Of a DNA stretch of 64,000 bases, positions 57,035 through 64,000 are shown piece after piece (within the stretch, counting starts at the first letter, position 1; every line of letters starts with the position of its first letter). Origin of the DNA: Cyathus striatus (lineage: Eukaryota; Basidiomycota; Agaricomycetes; Agaricales; Nidulariaceae); NCBI GenBank assembly GCA_025738555.1, contig JAOVFP010000021.1, forward strand, positions 1,860,001 through 1,924,000, written 5' to 3'. Both the position numbers and the translations under genes were made by a program. The notes beneath the pieces are model-generated. The model was not told where the DNA came from. It did no database searches and saw only the letters and a list, made by a program, of their open reading frames with translations.

Positions 57035-58459
57035 CAGTGTTCGTTATGAGCTAACGCACTTGTCGCTTTGCAGAAATATTTAGAGTTGCTGGAGAGGAAC
57101 TGATAGTCGTGAGAAATAATCGGTGTCTAGATCCCTATATGTTTAGGACATCGCTGTAATCAGTTCAAAGGGATGCCTTAAAGTTGAAATTACATCGCCA
57201 TTGACGCCGCATCTCGGGACTTTCTTACTTATGTCCGTGCAAGACTCACCCACGATAAGCGCCTATTTGAACCACCTGAAAGATGTGTATCAGCGTCGTT
57301 TTCGCTGATATGTGATATTTTAAAAATCAAGAAACTTTGTCGAACGATGATACTACAATGACAATGGGGAAGAGAAGACGGCGGGAATATTTTTAAGTTG
57401 TCGAAATTGAAGAATGATCTGCTTAAGGTTAAGAGAACGGTAAAGACGAGGTAAAGATATATGAAGGTGGCGTATAATGGAAGGGATTTAATCTTTATAC
57501 ATTACATGGAGATGCGTATGGTTTTGTGCCGATTTATACGAGACATATCTATTGCTTGTTACTACTAGTATACTACCCATAGTAAGTTACAAAGTGTCAG
57601 TAGCTATTATTGTCTGGAGGCCGAATAAATATTCGTTAAAACAAATCATGATATAGGTTATGAGATTGTGGTAGATCACGATGTTAAATGTAGTCGCATT
57701 GTTGCGAGAGGAGTATTTTACTAAAGTGCGAATACCCTACTATCGTGGTTACTTCGGCTGTTACGTGCCGCATTTATTGATCATCATTTGGCTTAGAGGC
57801 CGTTAGCATCAGCCGTCAAATTTTCAGGCCGCAGTCGGGCCGCTTCGTCACTCAACGTTTTACTCAGCCTTGTTGACGCAACTTCAGAGCTTCACCGACC
57901 ATGTCTACTGTTTCATCGGCCATTGGTATTTCAAACATGCTAACAATTTAATGTGCGGCTAAACTTTGAAATCCGAGTGCCAAGTTAAGTAGGTAGAACG
58001 CGTAGAACGCCACAACAACCACTTGATATGTAACCTCCACCTTTGTAAGTCAAAATCGGTTCCGGTACTTATTTCTTCTTCTCACTGACTTACCAAAGCC
58101 TCAGTAGGTATAGAGTACATGCTGATTTACAGAACAATCTTAGACTCCGGTCTTCCGAAGGTGCTCAGCTAGTCAGGATTCGTCATGAAAATGAGTCAAA
58201 CGAATCATGATGGCACTTGGATGACACGAAGAATGCAAATCCGAGAGATCAGCGACCCGGTACCCAATCCTTAACCGATTATCTGACGCGTATACACATT
58301 CTCTTCAATGGCTGCTGAGCGCGTCCTGTCCTGCCTGGGTTTGGTTCGCTCGTCACTCACCCGGGCCTTCGCAATGTAATAAAGGCTTTGGTTTCGGAAT
58401 GGTTGACTTCACTGCCTTGAGATCTCCCTCTTCTCAATCCGGCGTCGTCATTGAAGCCC
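57035..58459. other. Intergenic
   Basis: No supported gene. A short match, agcatcagccgtcaa, is shared with 52738-52753 upstream of kinase fragment 1. The last ~200 bp are the presumed promoter and 5' UTR of the NRPS-like gene. Confidence 0.45.
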
Positions 58460-61400
58460 ATGGCCATTCCACTCGAATTTTTACGAGACATTCCAAGTGG
58501 TCCTGACAATTTTTCGTTGGGAGAGGTTATTACTTCACATCTAACCACCCATGGCCACATCAAGACTTTGCTTGATTGTCTATGCTCGTCCTCTCGACCA
58601 GCCATCTATTCCCCTGATTTCTCTCGCCCACCACTTAGTCATGGCCAACTTCGCTCCTTTATCTCAACCTTCGTGCTACCACATTCCGAACTATCGCGTC
58701 CATTTTCACCCAACGATCGTGTTATGATTATCCTACCTAGTGGCCCGGAAAATGCAGTTGCTCTTCTATCCGTCGCATGCTATCACACATGTGCTCCTGT
58801 CAACGAGAGCTGTACTGCTGCAGAGCTCAAGGAGGATGCGATACGGTTAGGGGTAAAGGCCATAGTAACAACTAAAGCCTCACAGCAACGTCTCGAATTG
58901 AAGACCCTTCAAGACGAGTTGGATTGTGATGTAATTTTTGTCGAAGGACGTTCGACTGGGCCAGTGGGACTTTTTGACATGTCGCTAATGCAAACCCCAC
59001 AACTGTCTCGATTCAGAGGATCGCCTAGCCCTTCACAGCCTCATACGCTAGCAGACATTTCACTCATTCTACATACATCTGGGACCAGCGGGAGGAAGAA
59101 AGTTGTTCCATATCCACTTCGGACACTGATCATCGGCACGTGGTCTGTTGTGCAATCTTGGAACCTTAGAGAAGACGATATTAATAGTACGTGTCCATTT
59201 TGTGACTGGGCATATCTTATATCTAAATATAACTAGTGAATATGATGCCTCTATTTCATGTTGGAGGTATCGTGCGGAATCTTCTTGCACCTGTCCTCTC
59301 TGGGGAAGCGCCATCATGTGCTTTGGCTTCGACGCGACGGCCTTTTGGAATCTAGCACAGGAATTTCAGGCAACATGGTACGTTTACACCTTGAAGATGA
59401 TATATAGCCTGCATCTGATCACTTTTCAGGTATTACGCGGCACCGACAATCCATCATGCTATCCTCTCGGCTCAACCTGACAGCGTTAACCCGAAGAAGG
59501 ATCTCAGGATACGTATGGTCTGCAATGCAGCCGGAGGCTTGCTTCCTTCGCTCGCAGTGCAGCTGAAAGAAACTTTCGGAGGTGCCATCGTGTTGCCTTC
59601 TTATGGAATGACAGAGTATGTGAAGCCGTTTTGACTTCTCTTGATTTCTGTCTTACTTTGACTAAAGATGTATGCCCATCGCCACCCCACCAGTAAACTA
59701 TCAACTCGATCGACCTGGTTGCTCTGGGATTGCGTGCGGGCCTCATTTGTCAATCAGGGATCCTCGGGACATTGAATATGCCCTTCCTTCAAGGGCAACG
59801 GGAGCGATATGTGTCCGCGGTTTGCCTGCGTTTAGCGGATACGAAGTTTCGTTGGACCCAAACGTTTCGTTAGATAGGTCTATGTTTTCTAGTGAGGGAT
59901 GGTTTGATTCTGGGGATGTCGGTTACCTGGATGAGGATGGGTGAGCACGTTTCATAAGTTATTCAATGTCGGATTTAACCTTTAACACATATTTTTCTCA
60001 GGTATTTATACATAACTGGGCGTTCCAAAGAAATCATCAACAAAGGTGGAGAGGTCATATCCCCATTTGAGGTCGAGGAAGCCATATCGACGGCTGCAAA
60101 GGATTATGTCAAGGTAACCGTTTGCAAGCTCTCTTTGTGCTCAGTTGTTCATTTCAGTCTCAGAACGTCCTCGCGTTTGCCATTGAACACGATGTTCTAC
60201 AAGAGGCAATTGGGATTGTCGTCGTACCCGTTCCCAATAAGCCCCGTGTAGGCTTGCAACAGCTTCATGACATGTTAAGGTCGGTTAAGTTGTCGATTGA
60301 AAGAGAATTTGGATGTTGATGATCCCTTCAGAGATCATTTACATCCTTCTAAGTGGCCTTTTGCTATTGTCTACATGCAGGACCTTCCCAAGAACAGGTA
60401 TGCATATATTGATATTGTATCGTGTTTATTCTCATTAATCAAACCAGCACGGGAAAGCCTATGCGAATAAATTTATCGACGCGACTTGGCTTCAGCGCCT
60501 TCAGCGATTCTGTGTCTTTCATTGATCGTCATTTTGAAGCAGAAACCCCCAACGCTCAAGCATCTCACCAGGACCCAATTTCATCTCGAAGAGTTGTAGT
60601 GGACTTGCACGCGATAGAAGTAGCCATCGCCAACTTAGGTGGTGTAGAAAGCGTGGCTATACATTCTCGAGAAGGGTCAGTTGATGCCTATATTTCGGCA
60701 AGAGACCTCCATTTGGATTCAGCCGAGATCAAGCGTCGAATTTCTCAGATATTGCCTGGTTACGCTATTCCGGATGCACTTCACGTTCTCTCAACGCCGC
60801 TTTACAAAGACGAATTCGGGAATGTCGACTTTGCTCGTATGGAGGAAGAAATTGTTCTGAAAAGCGCCTCCTTAATGACGCGGAACGAAGTTCTTTTACG
60901 CAGAATTTTATCGGATCTATTAAATATCGAGCCCGTCAACATTTTCCCTTCCTCTGATTTCTTCCTCTTGGGCGGAAATTCTCTTCTCCTTGGGAAGCTT
61001 GTATATCAAATTCGCAAGCAGACAGGTGTAAACCTTAGCGTGCCGGCATTATTCATGAATTGCACGGTATCCGGAATTGCTAATTTGATTGAGGCTGAAG
61101 ACGAGAAGAAGTGTCACGATTCCGCTGCTACGTCTGTTACAGCATTTAGTCCGGAAGAATACGGGTCGCCGAAATCACAGGAAGACGCGGACAGACACAC
61201 CCATTAGTGATGATAATTCAAGCTCTACCATTTATATTCTTCTACCCGCTCAAAATCGCGTTTACATGTATGTTATCTGTTTTATCTTTCGTACTATGTG
61301 GTAACCTTTCTACAGGGGTAACGTTTTTGTATTTATTGGCTTACTTGGCCAAGGCAAGGGATCATAATTATATTGCAAGGTTGGGTACTTTAATACTCGC

Positions 61401-64000
61401 GATGATCGGTGCAAGGCTGGTATCTCGGGTTGTTACGCCGATAGCTGCCATTGTATTCAAATGGTTAGTTATCGGCAAATACAAACCTGGGGCGTATCCT
61501 ATGTGAGTAAATCATGGTTTTAATATTTTTTCCATCTCACATGTGTACCTCAGGTGGTCGATGTACCATTTGCGCTGGTGGTTAGTTAACCAATCACTAA
61601 GGTATGTGCAGTAGGTCAACTACGACTGCCACTCAGTGCTGAAAATCTCTTACAGGTCCTCCGGTAAAGGAATCTTTTCCGTTCATCCTTCAATGGAAAT
61701 TCTCTATTATCGATTACTGGGCGCGAAGATTGGAAAGAATGTTCATATTCATAAGCAAGCGCGTCTGCGCGAATTCGATCTTCTTCACATTGGTGATGGA
61801 TGTAGGATTGATGCAGCGTTAGTACGTGGTTTCTGTGTGGAACGGGATGGTCATTTCCGCCTGGACAATATTATCATCGGCCGTGGTGCTACAATCAATA
61901 CCTATACACAAATATCCCCAGGCGCTGTCATTCCGGACGGTCTTGTTTACGGTCCTCATGCATCCTCTCATGACGCACCGTCTCCTCCATCATTCTCGGC
62001 TTACAATCGCACTTTAATTGCCGAACCACATTGGGCTCTCCAAGTATTTGTTGCTCAGCCCATTATATTGCTGGTCAACGTCATTTCATGTATGTTATTT
62101 GATATCTTCGGTGTGGGGGGCCTGATTTCTTTTAAACAGATTTGCCCTGGTGTTTCGCTTTACTACTTATGTATGACCAGGCAATCATTACTAATAATGG
62201 TCTTAATGCCGTCGAGTCCGTTATTCACTGGTTCTCCTCTCCTCGTCGTATCCTATTCCATGGCTTCTCTAGGATTGTACGAGCTATAGCTACACCTCTT
62301 TTACAACTTGTACTGGGCATCATCGTCAAGCGAGCCTTCGGTCTCAACACGGAGGGACCTGCAGAACAAATGACTCAGCTCGTGCTTCTGCGAAGATATA
62401 TCAACTCTTCTTTACTATCACAAGCTTTACTCAAGAGAGTATTTGAATTGTTAGGATCGCACTACGAAGTTGTCTCGGTCAGTACTCTTGACAGTTGTAA
62501 TTTATTTCTCTGATTATTCTCCCTCTAGATTATCTATCGTGCTATGGGTGCAAAAATCGGAAAGCATATTTACTGGCCTGGAACTGGGATATACTGTCTT
62601 GATCCAGAATTACTCGAAATAGGAGATAACGCCGTCTTTGGTTCTCGCTCAGAATTCTTTACGACTGATTCTCTCGGCTCGGGAAAGATAGTTGTAGAAA
62701 ACGGTGGTAAGCATTCTACTGTGCGATTATAACCACGCTCATAAAATTGAACTGTTTTTCAGCAATGATTTCGGATCGCGTTGTCCTTCTTCCAGGGACC
62801 CGCGTTGGACGTCGAGCAGTAATGGGAACCGGGGCATTAGGAAGGCGAAATGGTGTCTACGAAGCAGGCTCCACCTGGCTAGGAAACGGTCTGTTAAAGC
62901 CTTTATTAAATTCAGGGACGGTTTTCTGATGTCTTTCGTTAGAAAACGGGGAGGCAATCTGTTTCTCAAGAGGTTCAACCGATGCTCAAGCTACTACCGA
63001 GAACGATGACACTACTACGCCCTTTGCTAGAGCCTTTTATAAGCGAGAAGCAAATTACTTTGTATATCCCTATCCTCTCATTTTGCTGATCTCGCTCGTT
63101 GTTTCGGCAATAACTGCTGCATACTGGTCGCTCGGTTCAGTATCAGTCGCAGTCATTCTCCGGCACGCACATCCCTACATTAGCCTCCACGAACTTCTGC
63201 GATCTAGCTGGTACCAGCCAGCGGTGCTGTATGGAATGACTTCAGTATGTTTCATCATGGTTTTAAACGTGCAAGTTGTGCTTGCCTTTTTATGGGTGAT
63301 CGTTACCAAAGTTGCGATCATTGGGACACGGAAAGAAGGATCCCATGATTGGGATAAATCCAGTTATAATCAGCGCTGGAAACTTCATATAAAGGTTTCC
63401 GCGATCCTTTTAAAGGCGTATGGTGATTATGGTGCCCTCGATCTAATCACAGGATCCGTCTATGTGGTTTGGTACCTACGCGCCTTGGGTGCTAAGATTG
63501 GTAACAACTGTAACATTTTCGCTGGTGGATGGACAGCTCTTATGACTGAGCCTGACTTGATTGAGGTATGTTGTTTGTTGTATTCATGTATTCTGGATAT
63601 TGACGTTTGCATAGATTGGAGACAACGTTAATCTCGACGATTGCTCAGTGGTGGCGCATATAAATTCCCGAGGCAATTTTTCGCTTAACAAACTGCAGAT
63701 TGGGAACGCGTACGTTTTCGTCTCGTGAAAGTTGATTTGAACCTAATCCGTTATTAGTTGTGCACTCAGATCGGGATCTAGGTTACTCTCGGGCGCATCC
63801 ATGGAGGACGGTAGTATGCTTTGTGAGCATACGCTCCTTACTTCTGGAGAGGTCGCTGAGTCAGGTAGCGTGTACGTCGGTTGGCCTGCACGAAAACGGG
63901 AAATGAAGAGTCAACCGTCCATGAACAGTTTGCGGACTGTTTATGATACAAGCTCAAGCGAGAAATCGTTATGCTCTATATGTACCCAAATTCCTTGTAG
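58460..64000 (+). CDS. NRPS-like enzyme: A-PCP plus membrane and beta-helix C-terminus (3' end at window edge; 1-bp deletion)
   Basis: About 17 exons totalling ~1,570 codons. The adenylation domain has LHTSGTSGRKK (A3), MMPLFHVGG, YGMTE, DSGDVGYLDEDG, YLYITGRSKEIINKGGEV (A8) and LPKNSTGKPMR (A10 lysine). The carrier domain has FFLLGGNSLLLG with the phosphopantetheine serine. Several hydrophobic spans follow, and three hexapeptide-type units (LGAKIGKN, MGAKIGKH, LGAKIGNN), ending GSVYVGWPARK. This is the A-T-membrane-tandem C-domain layout of TIGR02353 proteins such as epsilon-poly-lysine synthetase. Exon 2 (59237-59377) is one base short: LLAPVLSG shifts frame at tggggaag (59301-59308) before SAIMCFGFDATAFW. 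The intron at 61136-61194 that avoids the TAG at 61205 has a weak donor; otherwise a second gene could start at 61210. Substrate unknown. Confidence 0.8.

Overview
This window looks like nuclear DNA of a mushroom-forming basidiomycete (Agaricomycetes). The signs are intron-dense genes with mostly 45-70 bp GT-AG introns, a fungal protoglobin, a DUF6593 protein, a UbiA-family enzyme between two P450s, a Crinkler-type NTPase, an alpha-kinase, and an NRPS-like A-PCP enzyme with tandem left-handed beta-helix domains. All calls come from reading the sequence and recalled family motifs; no search was run.

Layout. (1) 0.6-26.2 kb is an accessory region built from repeated duplication. A protoglobin gene (+) and a convergent small secreted beta/gamma-crystallin-like gene (-) recur in blocks. 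Protoglobin copy 1 is intact; copies 2, 3 and 4 are broken or relics. Of five recognisable secreted-protein copies, B (5407-5920) and C (16869-17356) look intact, and A, D and E are broken. (2) A 7.3-kb transposon (6824-14144) with ~530-bp terminal inverted repeats and a 6-bp target duplication sits in the promoter region of protoglobin copy 2. It carries divergently transcribed rve-type integrase and alpha-type protein kinase genes, both interrupted only by TGA codons. A solo-LTR-like insertion (20643-21585) splits secreted-protein copy E. (3) 22.7-39.1 kb is gene-poor. It holds tRNA-Cys(GCA), a DUF6593 gene, an unrecognised five-exon gene, an FMO pseudogene, a tRNA-derived SINE with a 14-bp target duplication, minisatellites and AT-rich debris. 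(4) 39.2-45.7 kb is a minus-strand cluster P450 - UbiA-type enzyme - P450, consistent with terpenoid or meroterpenoid chemistry. (5) 46-58 kb mixes core and accessory genes: ribosomal protein uS8, a Crinkler-like NTPase, two broken protein kinases and a cysteine-rich secreted gene with a damaged splice site. (6) 58.5 kb to the window edge is one very large NRPS-like gene (A-PCP, membrane segments and three beta-helix repeats) with an apparent 1-bp deletion in the adenylation domain.

For multi-exon genes, start and end give the outer limits of the coding region. Splice sites were chosen by GT-AG rules and codon phase, and coding lengths were checked to be multiples of three.
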